Below, one piece after another: positions 45,160-53,509 of a DNA stretch of 64,000 bases. The DNA is from Streptomyces sp. NBC_01283. Lineage in GTDB: Bacteria > Actinomycetota > Actinomycetes > Streptomycetales > Streptomycetaceae. Position 1 is the first letter of the stretch. The number at the start of each line of letters is the position of its first letter. A model generated the notes under the pieces. The model was given only the letters and a program-made list of their open reading frames with translations. It was not told where the DNA came from and ran no database searches. Both the position numbers and the translations under genes were made by a program. The DNA lies in assembly GCF_041435335.1 (NCBI RefSeq), contig NZ_CP108430.1, positions 5,121,001 through 5,185,000 on the forward strand, read 5' to 3'.

Positions 45160-45894
45160 GTGACCGATCGAGCCGCCGCCTCCGCATCAGCCTCATCATC
45201 CGCCGCACCCGCCTCTCCCGGGTCCGATCCCGCCGCCATACGTGCCCACTACGGCGTCGACGGACTCATCGAGACGGAGGCGCCCGCCACGCCGGGCGAG
45301 CTGTTCGCACTGTGGTTCGCGCAGGCGCTCTCCGCGACCGAGGCGGGCCTGCTGCACGAGCCGAACGCCATGGTCGTCTCGACGGTCGACGAGGCGGGCC
45401 GCCCCAGCTCACGCACGGTCCTGCTGAAGGGGTACGACGAGCGCGGCTTCGTCTTCTTCACCAACTACGAGTCCCGCAAGGCCCGTGAACTGGCCGCCAA
45501 CCCGAACATCGCGCTGCTCTTCCCCTGGCACCCGATGGCACGCCAGGTCATCGTCACGGGCACGGCGGAGCGCGTCGCCCGGGAGGAGACGGTGGCGTAC
45601 TTCCGCACCCGCCCGCACGGCTCCCAGCTCGGCGCCTGGGCCAGCGCCCAGTCCTCGGTCATCGCCACGCGCGATGAACTGGACCGCGCATACGCCGACT
45701 TGGAGGCGCGTTACCCGGAGGGCGAGCAGGTGCCCGCGCCCCCGCACTGGGGCGGCTTCCGGGTCGATCCGCGGAGCGTGGAATTCTGGCAGGGCAGGGC
45801 GAACCGCCTGCACGACCGGCTGCGTTACGTACGGACGGAGCAGGATAGTGCCACGGCCGCTCCGGGCTGGACCGTGGAGCGCCTCAGCCCGTGA
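45160..45894 (+). CDS. pdxH: Pyridoxamine 5'-phosphate oxidase
   Basis: A 244-residue FMN enzyme that oxidises pyridoxamine- or pyridoxine-5'-phosphate to pyridoxal phosphate. Conserved blocks are [33 protein letters not shown] (FMN site), [37 protein letters not shown] and the C-terminal [25 protein letters not shown]. The first 30 residues are a Ser/Ala-rich extension beyond the usual family start. GTG 45160 has only a weak ribosome site. The gene is monocistronic. Confidence 0.93.
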   Translation: MTDRAAASASASSSAAPASPGSDPAAIRAHYGVDGLIETEAPATPGELFALWFAQALSATEAGLLHEPNAMVVSTVDEAGRPSSRTVLLKGYDERGFVFFTNYESRKARELAANPNIALLFPWHPMARQVIVTGTAERVAREETVAYFRTRPHGSQLGAWASAQSSVIATRDELDRAYADLEARYPEGEQVPAPPHWGGFRVDPRSVEFWQGRANRLHDRLRYVRTEQDSATAAPGWTVERLSP

Positions 45895-45934
45895 GGCCGG
45901 GTCCCGCTCCGCTCTGCCCGGGGTGGGCCGCGGC

Positions 45935-46798
45935 CTACCCCGTCAGGACCCCGTCCAGGAACGGCTGGATGGCCTCGCGCCAGGCCTCCGGCTGGTCGTA
46001 GTGCACCAGGTGCCCGGCGTCGGCCACCTCCGCGTACTCCCCGCGGGGCAGCACGCGGACCATCTCCTGGGACTCGGCGCGGCCCAGCTCGCCGTCCAGG
46101 CCGCGGACGACCAGGGCGGGGCACTGGACCTGGGCCAGATCCTCCCAGTGGGCGTCGTACACCCACGTCTCGCGGGACTTCAGCATCTGGTCGCGGTCGA
46201 AGACGGGGCGCCAGCCGTCCGGGCCCTCGGTCATCACCTCGGCGAAGAACTCGCCGCGGGAGGGGTTGGTCCGCTCGACCCAGGGATCGTCCTCGCCGAA
46301 CCACTTCCGTACGTCGGCGAGAGTGGCGAAGGGCACGGGCCAGGCCTTGAACCAGTCCTCCCACTCGCGCTGCGACGCGGCACCGAGCGCGGAGGCCCGC
46401 ATGTCGCAGATGATCAGGGCGCGGACGAGGTCGGGGCGCTTCGCGGCGAGCTGCCAGGCGGTGAGCGCGCCCATGGAGTGGCCGATGAGAACGGCGGGGG
46501 CGAGGCCGAGCTGGACGAGCGCGGCCTCGGCGTCGTCCACGTAGGCCTCGCGGGTGAAGGGGCCCTCGGGGGGCTTGTCGCTCTGTCCGTGCGCGCGCTG
46601 GTCGAGTGCGACCGCGCGATGTCGCTCGGCGAGCCAGCGGGCGGTACCCGCCCAGTGGGACGCACGGCCCATCAGGCCGTGCAGTAAGAGCACGCCGCCG
46701 GGTGACCCGTCGGTCTCCCTGGTTTTGGGAGGATCGGCGAACTCCCAGGCGGCGAGGCGTACGCCACCCGCGCCTGTCACGTCAATGCGCCGCACCAT
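45935..46798 (-). CDS. Alpha/beta hydrolase
   Basis: A 287-residue alpha/beta-fold hydrolase. The oxyanion motif is LLHGLMGRASHW, the nucleophile elbow GHSMGALTAW, and the catalytic His is in VADAGHLVHYDQPE. A helical cap with many Trp (REWEDWFKAWPVPFATL) lies between. The enzyme class (esterase, epoxide hydrolase or haloperoxidase-like) cannot be fixed. ATG 46798 is preceded by AAGGGGGG and CCAGGA. It converges on pdxH, 40 bp away. Confidence 0.85.
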   Translation of the reverse strand: MVRRIDVTGAGGVRLAAWEFADPPKTRETDGSPGGVLLLHGLMGRASHWAGTARWLAERHRAVALDQRAHGQSDKPPEGPFTREAYVDDAEAALVQLGLAPAVLIGHSMGALTAWQLAAKRPDLVRALIICDMRASALGAASQREWEDWFKAWPVPFATLADVRKWFGEDDPWVERTNPSRGEFFAEVMTEGPDGWRPVFDRDQMLKSRETWVYDAHWEDLAQVQCPALVVRGLDGELGRAESQEMVRVLPRGEYAEVADAGHLVHYDQPEAWREAIQPFLDGVLTG

Positions 46799-47413
46799 GG
46801 TTCCTGGCACCCCCCTTGAATCCTCTCGGGCTGAACGCCTGGTTCTGTCACGCACCCCCGCACGCTATCGAACCCCTTTTCGAAAGCGGCCAGATCGCCG
46901 GCAACACCCCTCATTCGAGTGACCACGCTCAAGGATTGGCCGCCGCTGCCGAGGGGAGATCTTCAACGGGGGGCGGGCCGCTCGGGGAAAACGGTCCGAA
47001 GGGGATGACCCTGGGAGCTCGGGGCTCCGGGTCAGAACAGGGGAGGACAGGCCCCGGCGCTCAAGGGCGCCGGGGCCCTCTGCCTGCACCTTTGCGTACG
47101 CCTCTGCATGCACCTCTGCGTACGCCTCCGCGCACGAAGGACGCGCTGATCCGCACCGCTCGCGAACGCGCTCCCGCTCGCCAGATGGGCACATCTTCCT
47201 GCCCCCTCCCACGGCCGTGGCAGCCAGACCGGTGGCGACCCGGTCAAGAGCCCTCAGGTCATATGCCTCTCGCGACAGCCTCGCACGCAAAACGTCCGGG
47301 CGCTGCGATTCGGCACACTGAATCTTGGACCCCATACGATCCTGAGGTCTTCACAACTGCCCAACGATTACCGCCAGTTGACCCGAACTCCCGGTAACAG
47401 CTCCCGGGGGTCC
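46799..47413. other. 615-bp spacer with hairpin and 24-bp tandem repeat
   Basis: No gene is supported. Features are a perfect 11-bp stem (47050-47060 with 47067-47077, loop TCAAGG), likely a terminator, and two adjacent 24-bp repeats (47085-47108 and 47109-47132) starting TGCACCT. These also show a weaker 12-bp period. A lower-GC stretch lies near 47290-47380. The antisense frame over the repeats reads AEAYAEVHAEAYAKV, but without a ribosome site or family match. The promoter of the alpha/beta hydrolase should lie at 46800-46900. Confidence 0.55.
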
Positions 47414-48106
47414 TCAGCGCTTGGCGACGAAGACGTGCGAGGCGACCTCCGTGTCCAGCTCGGCGGCCTCACCGCTGCTGCCCACGAGCACGCCGCCCGC
47501 GGACTCCGTCACGCTCACCACGGAGCCGGGCTGCACACCCGCGCGCCGCAGCGTGTACATCAGCTGCGCGTCCGTCTGGATCGGCTCGCCGATCCGGCGC
47601 ACCACGACGGTCTTGCCCTCCGTGCCGGGGTCGAGGTCGACCAGGGAGACCATGCCCTCGTCCAGGAACGGGTCGGCCCCGTCCTTCTCGCCCAGCTCCT
47701 CGAGGCCCGGGATCGGGTTGCCGTACGGAGACTCGGTGGGGTGGCGCAGGAGCTCCAGGACGCGGCGCTCCACCGCCTCGCTCATCACGTGCTCCCAGCG
47801 ACACGCCTCGGCGTGGACCTGCTCCCACTCCAGGCCGATCACGTCGACGAGCAGGCACTCCGCCAGGCGGTGCTTGCGCATCACGCGGGTCGCGAGCCTG
47901 CGGCCCTCCTCGGTCAGCTCCAGGTGACGGTCGCTCGCGACGGCCACCAGGCCGTCACGCTCCATGCGCGCGACCGTCTGGCTCACCGTCGGCCCGCTCT
48001 GGTCGAGACGCTCGGCGATCCGGGCGCGCATGGGGACCACACCTTCCTCCTCCAGCTCGAGGATGGTGCGCAAATACATCTCAGTGGTGTCAATAAGCCC
48101 CGACAT
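47414..48106 (-). CDS. dmdR1: DtxR-family iron regulator (DmdR1/IdeR type)
   Basis: A 230-residue Fe2+-dependent repressor. The winged HTH is MRARIAERLDQSGPTVSQTVARMERDGLV. All metal ligands of DtxR are present at the same numbers: Met10, Cys102, Glu105 and His106 for one site, His79, Glu83 and His98 for the other. Cys102 marks the iron type rather than the manganese type. An SH3-like C-terminal domain follows. It should repress siderophore and iron-uptake genes at iron boxes. An intact long frame runs antisense over the whole gene. A SIS-domain gene is divergent. Confidence 0.93.
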   Translation of the reverse strand: MSGLIDTTEMYLRTILELEEEGVVPMRARIAERLDQSGPTVSQTVARMERDGLVAVASDRHLELTEEGRRLATRVMRKHRLAECLLVDVIGLEWEQVHAEACRWEHVMSEAVERRVLELLRHPTESPYGNPIPGLEELGEKDGADPFLDEGMVSLVDLDPGTEGKTVVVRRIGEPIQTDAQLMYTLRRAGVQPGSVVSVTESAGGVLVGSSGEAAELDTEVASHVFVAKR

Positions 48107-48292
48107 GGGTGCCCCTCAGATCTCGCTCGTGCGGCCGGCCCTGCCCTCAAGTCTGACGCATACCGCTGACAACCGGGTCGCGCCAGGGGAAAACCCGGTC
48201 GGGGCGGCCTTGACGGGGTGCTCGGGCCGTATTGACAGGGCACTGGTCCAGACCGCAACGTGATCCGCGGCACACAGGAAAAGCGTGCAGGG

Positions 48293-48344
48293 CATACGTG
48301 CAGGACATGCGTACAGACGCATACGTAACAGAACACATACGTAC
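48293..48344. promoter_or_regulatory. Four iterated CATACGT-type sites
   Basis: CATACGT at 48293 and 48320, CATGCGTAC at 48306 and CATACGTAC at 48336 recur every 13-16 bp just before the SIS gene start (48365). The layout suggests a cooperative binding site. Confidence 0.55.
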
Positions 48345-48364
48345 CCGGAAAGGTTCCTCGGCGC

Positions 48365-49129
48365 ATGGGCTCGAAGAGCGAGAGCAAGCTGGCCGGTCAG
48401 TACATCGACGCCGCGATCGGACTGCTCGGGCGGGTGCGTGACGAGGAGGGCGGCAACGTCGACGCGGCGGGCACGCTGCTCGCCGACGCCGTCGAGGCCG
48501 GCGGCAGGCTCTTCGCCTTCGGCGCGGGACACTCCTCGCTCGCCGCACAGGACGTCGTCTACCGCGCGGGCGGCCTCGCCCTGATGAACCTCCTCGCCGT
48601 CCCCGGGGTCGTCGGCATCGACGTCATGCCCGCCACGCTCGGCTCGGCCCTGGAGCGCGTCGACGGGCTCGCGGGCGCCGTCCTGGACTCCTCACCGGCC
48701 CGCCCCGGCGACGTACTCGTGATCATCTCGCTCTCCGGGCGGAACTCGCTGCCCGTGGAGATGGCGATGAACGCCCGCGCGCTGGGCCTGAAGGTCATCG
48801 GTGTGACATCGGTGGCGTACGCGACGGAGACGAAGTCGCGACACGTGTCCGGCACCTTCCTGAAGGACCACTGCGACGTCGTGATCGACTCCAAGATCGC
48901 CCTCGGTGACGCCGAGCTCAGCCTCGACACGGTCGACGCCCCCTTCGGGCCCGCCTCCAGCGTCGTCACCAACGCGATCATGCAGGCCATGATGGCGACC
49001 GCCGTCGAGCAGCTCGCCGCGCGCGGGGTCGAGCCGCCGCTCCTGCGGTCGGGGAACGTGGACGGCGGCCACGAGTGGAACGGCCGCGTGTTCGAGCAGT
49101 ACGGCGACCGGATCTTCTACCGCCGCTGA
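48365..49129 (+). CDS. SIS-domain protein (UPF0309 type)
   Basis: A 254-residue sugar isomerase-fold protein. The phosphosugar-binding features are FAFGAGHSSLAAQDVVYRAGG near residues 45-65 and VLVIISLSGRNSLPVEMAMNARALGLKVIGVTS. It matches the UPF0309 group known from S. coelicolor, probably acting on or sensing an N-acetyl amino-sugar phosphate. It is divergent from dmdR1 with 258 bp between them; four iterated CATACGT sites precede it. The start is ATG 48365, with AAAGGTTCC before it. Confidence 0.88.
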   Translation: MGSKSESKLAGQYIDAAIGLLGRVRDEEGGNVDAAGTLLADAVEAGGRLFAFGAGHSSLAAQDVVYRAGGLALMNLLAVPGVVGIDVMPATLGSALERVDGLAGAVLDSSPARPGDVLVIISLSGRNSLPVEMAMNARALGLKVIGVTSVAYATETKSRHVSGTFLKDHCDVVIDSKIALGDAELSLDTVDAPFGPASSVVTNAIMQAMMATAVEQLAARGVEPPLLRSGNVDGGHEWNGRVFEQYGDRIFYRR

Positions 49130-49152
49130 GAGCCGTGCGGCAACCGGATCTC

Positions 49153-50436
49153 CTACCGCCGCTGAGCCTCCTGCGGGCCCGTGGGGAAGCGCACCCGCAC
49201 CGTGAGCCCTCCTCCCTCCCCGTTCGCCTGCGCGGTCGCCCGAGCGCCGTGTGCGCGGGCGATGGCGGCGACGATGGACAGACCGAGCCCCGCGCCCTCC
49301 CCGCGCGCGTGCGTACGTTCCCCGAGGCGCCGGAAGGGCTCGAAGAGGCGCGGGACCGTTCCGGGCGGCACTGCGGGCCCGGTGTTGGTGACCTCGACGC
49401 CGTCCGGGCCGGTGCGCACCTCGACCCGGCCGCCCTTGACGTTGTAATGCACGGCGTTCGCCACCAGGTTGTGCACCAGGCGGTCCACGAGCACCCCGTC
49501 ACCGTGGACGGTGAGCGGCTCGGCACGCAGGGAGAGGGTGACGTCGAGGCGCGCCGCCTCGTCCGCGAGACCCTCCGTCACCGCGTCCGCGATGACGTCC
49601 ACGGCGACGGGCTCGCGCCGCTCCAGACCGCGCTCCGTCGTGGCGAGCAGGAGCAGCCCCTCGATCAGATGCTCACTGTCCTCGGCGACGGAGATCAGCT
49701 TCGTACGGATGCGGGCCACCTGTGCCGCGTCGGGCTCACCCGCGAGACCGATCTCGGCGGCGGCCCGCTGCACGGCGAGCGGGGTGCGCAGCTCGTGCGC
49801 CGCATTGGCGGCGAACCGCTGCTGCGCGCTGACCAGCTGTTCTATCCGCCCGAGCATCTCGTCGAAGGTGTCGGCCAGCTGCTTCAGCTCGCCCGGCGGT
49901 GCGTCGAGGGCGATCCGCTCGTGCAGGTTCTCGCCCGACAGGCGCCGCGCGGTACCGGTGATGACGCTCACCGGGTGCAGCACGCGGCCCGCCATCCACC
50001 AGGCGAGGACGATGGAGAGCGCCGCGTACACGAACAGCACCACTACGGAGACGGTCAGCAGCCTGCTGAGCGCCGCCTGCTCGGCGACATCGCTGATCTT
50101 CGTGACGGCGAGGCCCCGCGTGACCTCGGTGGGCAGGGCGGTGCCCGAGGGCACCGCCCGCGGGACCGAGGTGGTATCGGCCTGGACGGGAATCCGCCAG
50201 GGCGGGCCGAGCCTGCTCGCGGGCACGGCCGTCGTGACGGCGGAACTGATCGAGGAGTACAGCCCCTGCCGCACCAGGAAGTAGACGAGCCCGGTGAGCA
50301 GCGCGCCCGCCAGGAGGAGCATGCCGCCGTAGAGGGCGGTGAGACGGCCGCGTTCGCTGCTGAGGCCGTGGAGGCCCCTGCGATCCCTGAGGCCTCTGAG
50401 ACCCCTGAGGCCGAAGCCCCTGCCGAAGCGCCTCAC
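49153..50436 (-). CDS. Sensor histidine kinase
   Basis: A 427-residue membrane kinase. A Gly-Leu-Arg repeat tail (residues 1-20) precedes the first helix at about 33-56. An extracytoplasmic sensor domain of about 65 residues, the second helix at about 124-150, a HAMP linker, the H-box AAHELRTPL (His214), an N-box and the GEGAGLGLSIV ATP lid follow. The stimulus is unknown. Its GTG overlaps the stop of the response regulator gene by 4 bp. The divergent lipoprotein-export operon is the likely target. Confidence 0.9.
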   Translation of the reverse strand: MRRFGRGFGLRGLRGLRDRRGLHGLSSERGRLTALYGGMLLLAGALLTGLVYFLVRQGLYSSISSAVTTAVPASRLGPPWRIPVQADTTSVPRAVPSGTALPTEVTRGLAVTKISDVAEQAALSRLLTVSVVVLFVYAALSIVLAWWMAGRVLHPVSVITGTARRLSGENLHERIALDAPPGELKQLADTFDEMLGRIEQLVSAQQRFAANAAHELRTPLAVQRAAAEIGLAGEPDAAQVARIRTKLISVAEDSEHLIEGLLLLATTERGLERREPVAVDVIADAVTEGLADEAARLDVTLSLRAEPLTVHGDGVLVDRLVHNLVANAVHYNVKGGRVEVRTGPDGVEVTNTGPAVPPGTVPRLFEPFRRLGERTHARGEGAGLGLSIVAAIARAHGARATAQANGEGGGLTVRVRFPTGPQEAQRR

Positions 50437-51101
50437 GCCGACCAGCCCGGGATCCGGTAACCCGCGCCCGGGACGGTCTCCACCACCGGCGGATCGCCCA
50501 GCTTCGTCCGCAGCTTGGAGAGGGTGACGCGGACCGCGTTCGTGCGGTAGCTCGTGTCCTCCTCCCAGACCTGTTCGATCAGGTCGTCGCCGCTGACCAC
50601 CGCGCCCTCCGCCCGCAGCAGCGCCTCAAGCACCGCGAACTCCTTGCGGGAGAGCGCCAGATGACGGCCGTCGCGGCTCGCCTGGCGGCGGGCGGTGTCC
50701 AGGACCAGGCCCGCGCGTTCGATGACGGGCGGCAGCGCGGGGCGCGTGCGGCGGCCGAGCGCCAGGACGCGGGCCAGGAGCTCGTCGTACGCGAACGGTT
50801 TCGTCAGATAGTCGTCGGCGCCCAGGCCGAGGCCCGCGACCCGGTCCCGGACCGTGCCCGACGCCGTCAGCATCAGGACGCGGGTGAGCAGCCGCTGGCT
50901 CACCACCCTGCGGCACACCTCGTCGCCGTGCAGGCCCGGCAGATCCCGGTCCAGGACGACCACGTCGTACTCGCCGAGCTGGAGTTTGCGCAGTGCCGTC
51001 AGGCCGTCGGCCGCGACATCGACCGCCAGCGCGTCGCGGCGCAGCCCGACGGCGATCATCTCGGCCAGGAATTCCTCGTCCTCCACCAGCAGTACGCGCA
51101 T
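50433..51101 (-). CDS. OmpR/PhoB-type response regulator
   Basis: A 222-residue regulator. The receiver domain has the acidic pair Glu7/Asp8, phospho-acceptor Asp51 in VVLDRDLPG, and Lys in DYLTKPF. The C-terminal winged helix includes LSRKEFAVLEALLRAEG and YRTNAVRVTLSKLRTKLGDPP. It pairs with the kinase encoded next to it (4-bp overlap). It is divergent from the lipoprotein-export operon across 142 bp, which it most likely controls. Confidence 0.93.
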   Translation of the reverse strand: MRVLLVEDEEFLAEMIAVGLRRDALAVDVAADGLTALRKLQLGEYDVVVLDRDLPGLHGDEVCRRVVSQRLLTRVLMLTASGTVRDRVAGLGLGADDYLTKPFAYDELLARVLALGRRTRPALPPVIERAGLVLDTARRQASRDGRHLALSRKEFAVLEALLRAEGAVVSGDDLIEQVWEEDTSYRTNAVRVTLSKLRTKLGDPPVVETVPGAGYRIPGWSA

Positions 51102-51189
51102 GCGGCCCTGTGTACCTGAAGTGCACCTTTCGTCGGTGTAAGCGTCTCCGTTGAGAGAAACGAAACTTCCCTTCCCGCCAGCCTGTGCG

Positions 51190-51213
51190 CGTCGGCGCGC
51201 TGCCGCGCCGACG
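51190..51213 (+). promoter_or_regulatory. Leader hairpin before the lipoprotein operon
   Basis: Perfect 10-bp stem CGTCGGCGCG/CGCGCCGACG with loop CTGC, 30 bp before the lipoprotein ATG. It could act in the mRNA leader or as a regulator site. Confidence 0.45.
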
Positions 51214-51243
51214 TGATCAGTGCAGACCAGTGAAGGGGAAGCC

Positions 51244-51744
51244 ATGAGGACTGCCATGAGGACTCGTACGCGCTCGGCGGCCATCGCATCAGGATTCGCC
51301 GCGCTCGCCCTGTTCGCCGGAGCCTGCTCCTCCGGCGGAGACGACAGCAGCAGCCAGGGCAAGGCCGACGGCGGCAAGGGCAAGCAGGCCGACGCCGCCT
51401 TCAAGGAGCGCGAGTGCCTGCGCAAGCACGGCGTCAAGGTGGCCGAGCCCAAGTCCGGCGAGGACACCCGCGGCATCACCATCGGCGGCGACATGAGCAA
51501 GGAAAAGATGGAGGCCGCCATGAAGGCCTGCACCGGCAAGAGCGGCATGGGGAGCGGCGGATCGGTCTCGCAGGCCGACAAGGACAAGATGCTCAAGTAC
51601 GCCCGGTGCATGCGCGAGAACGGCTATGACATGCCCGACCCGAAGTTCGACGGCGGTGCGATGGAAGCCCAGAAGATGCCCGAGGGCGCCGAGGTCAAGA
51701 AGATGGAGAAGGCCGCCAAGGCGTGCAAGGACATCGTCGCGTGA
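51244..51744 (+). CDS. Duplicated-motif lipoprotein of a MacB-type operon
   Basis: A 166-residue lipoprotein. A twin-basic N-terminus and hydrophobic core lead to the lipobox FAGAC. The mature part contains two repeats of the same motif: ECLRKHGVKVAEP with a later MKACT, and RCMRENGYDMPDP with a later AKACKD. Each repeat has two Cys about 45-50 residues apart, so disulphides or metal binding are possible. Function is unknown. ATG 51244 follows GAAGGGGAA. It heads an operon whose genes overlap by 4 bp: lipoprotein, adaptor, ATPase, permease. Confidence 0.8.
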   Translation: MRTAMRTRTRSAAIASGFAALALFAGACSSGGDDSSSQGKADGGKGKQADAAFKERECLRKHGVKVAEPKSGEDTRGITIGGDMSKEKMEAAMKACTGKSGMGSGGSVSQADKDKMLKYARCMRENGYDMPDPKFDGGAMEAQKMPEGAEVKKMEKAAKACKDIVA

Positions 51745-52808
51745 GGCGCCGCACCGCCGTCGTCGCCACCGTCGTGGCCCTGCTCGCGATCACCGGCGGC
51801 GGCGTCGCCGTCACCGCCCTCGCGGACAACGGCAAGGACACCTCCACGCACCAGGACTCCGGGCTCCCGCCCGCCACCGCCCCCGTCGAGCGCGGCGACC
51901 TCAGCAGCGGCACCCAGACCGACGGCACCCTCGGCTACGCCAAGGAACGCAAGATCAATGCGGGCACCGCCGGCACCCTCACCTGGTCCGCGGGCAGCGG
52001 CTCCACCATCGAGCGCGGCGGACGCCTGTACGAGGTCAACGGCGTCCCCGTACGCCTCATGTACGGCACCGAACCCATGTACCGCACGCTCAAGACCGGC
52101 GACGAGGGCAACGACGTACGGCAGTTGGAGGAGAACCTCCAGGCGCTCGGGTACGGGGCCGGGCTCGCCGTCGACGACGCGTACACGGCGGGCACCGCCG
52201 CCGCCGTCAAGCAGTGGCAGAAGGCGCACGAGCAGAAGCAGACGGGCCGCGTCGGTCCCGACCAGATCGCCTTCTCGCCCGGCGGCGTCCGCGTGAAGTC
52301 CACCGAGTCGGCCGTCGGCGACCAGGTCGCGCCGGGCAGACCGGTGCTCGGTACGACGGGGTCCGAGCGCGTCGTACGTTTCCAGCTCGACGTCGCCGAG
52401 GGGAAGCTCGCCAAGGCGGGCACCAAGGTCACCGTCGACCTGCCGGACGGCACGACCGCCAAGGGCAAGATCGCCTCCGTCGGCAAGACCGCCAAACCGG
52501 GCGACGACCCCGCCGACAAGACCCCCAAGATCCCGGTGACGGTCTCCTTCGACGACCCCGGCAAGGTCGACGGCTTCGACCAGTCCCCGGTCATCGTCAA
52601 CCTCACCGGCGAGACCCGCGAGGACGTCCTCTCCGTCCCCGTCAACGCCCTCCTCGCACTGCCCGGCGGCGGCTACGGCGTCCAGGTCGTCGAGAACGGC
52701 CGCGCCCGCCAGGTGAAGGTCGAGCTCGGCATGTTCGGCCAGGGACGCGTCGAGGTCACCGGCGGCGGCCTGCAGGACGGCACGAAGGTCGGGGTGCCCA
52801 AGATATGA
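51741..52808 (+). CDS. Peptidoglycan-binding/MacA-like efflux adaptor
   Basis: A 355-residue membrane-anchored extracytoplasmic protein. An N-terminal signal anchor (RRRTAVVATVVALLAITGG) is followed by a barrel-sandwich (biotinyl-lipoyl-like) segment. An inserted peptidoglycan-binding-1 domain is seen at YRTLKTGDEGNDVRQLEENLQALGYG, and MacA-type beta-barrel domains end at the C-terminus. Such adaptors link MacB-type permeases to the cell wall in Gram-positives. The GTG overlaps the lipoprotein stop by 4 bp. Confidence 0.85.
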   Translation: MRRRTAVVATVVALLAITGGGVAVTALADNGKDTSTHQDSGLPPATAPVERGDLSSGTQTDGTLGYAKERKINAGTAGTLTWSAGSGSTIERGGRLYEVNGVPVRLMYGTEPMYRTLKTGDEGNDVRQLEENLQALGYGAGLAVDDAYTAGTAAAVKQWQKAHEQKQTGRVGPDQIAFSPGGVRVKSTESAVGDQVAPGRPVLGTTGSERVVRFQLDVAEGKLAKAGTKVTVDLPDGTTAKGKIASVGKTAKPGDDPADKTPKIPVTVSFDDPGKVDGFDQSPVIVNLTGETREDVLSVPVNALLALPGGGYGVQVVENGRARQVKVELGMFGQGRVEVTGGGLQDGTKVGVPKI

Positions 52809-53509
52809 GCGCCGTCGTGGAGTTGGGCGGGGTCACCAAGGAGTACCCGGGCGGGGTCGCCGCCCTGCGCGGCGTGGACCTCACGGTCCAGGAGGGGGAA
52901 CTCCTCGCCATCGTCGGCCCTTCCGGGTCCGGCAAATCGACGCTGCTGCACATCATCGGCACCCTGGATCGGCCTTCGGAGGGCTCGGTGGCGATCGCGG
53001 GGCACGACGTCGCGACGCTCGCCGACCGCAGCCTCTGCGCGCTGCGCGCCCGGCACATCGGCTTCGTCTTCCAGGCGTTCCACCTGGTGCCGGGGATCAG
53101 CGCGCGCGACAACGTCGCCGAGGGGCTCCTGTACTCGGGGCTCTCGCGCGCGGAACGCCGGGCGCGGGCGGCGGAGGCCTTGGACCGGGTCGGCCTCGCG
53201 GACCGCATGAAACACCGCCCGCACGAACTCTCCGGCGGCCAGAAGCAGCGCGTCGCCATCGCCCGCGCGGTGGTCGGGGCGCCGGACCTGCTCCTCGCCG
53301 ACGAACCGACCGGGGCGCTGGACTCGGCGTCCGGCGAGGCGGTCATGGAACTCCTGCACGACCTCAACGCGGATGGCGCGACCATCGCCGTCATCACCCA
53401 CGACACGGAGATCGCGGACCGGCTGCCGCGCCAGGTGCGGATCCGGGACGGGCAGGTAGTGGCCGATGTGCGAGCCGCCGGACCTGGTGCGGAGGTGCTC
53501 GCACGATGA
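52805..53509 (+). CDS. MacB/LolD-type ABC ATPase
   Basis: A 234-residue ATPase. Walker A is GPSGSGKST, the Q-loop FVFQAFHLVPGISARDNVAEGL, the signature LSGGQKQRVAIARAVV, and Walker B is LLLADEPTGALD; the switch His is in ITHD. The ISARDNV segment after the Q-loop is typical of the LolD/MacB branch, which powers mechanotransmission rather than direct substrate passage. It overlaps both neighbours by 4 bp. Confidence 0.92.
   Translation: MSAVVELGGVTKEYPGGVAALRGVDLTVQEGELLAIVGPSGSGKSTLLHIIGTLDRPSEGSVAIAGHDVATLADRSLCALRARHIGFVFQAFHLVPGISARDNVAEGLLYSGLSRAERRARAAEALDRVGLADRMKHRPHELSGGQKQRVAIARAVVGAPDLLLADEPTGALDSASGEAVMELLHDLNADGATIAVITHDTEIADRLPRQVRIRDGQVVADVRAAGPGAEVLAR

Noticed and set aside
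46865..47060. Riboswitch before the alpha/beta hydrolase
   Set aside because: I compared it mentally with c-di-AMP and cobalamin elements and found no match to their conserved cores.
46865..47335. 156-codon minus-strand frame in the 615-bp spacer
   Set aside because: No ribosome site, no family likeness, and its centre is a DNA tandem repeat. Listed only as spacer.
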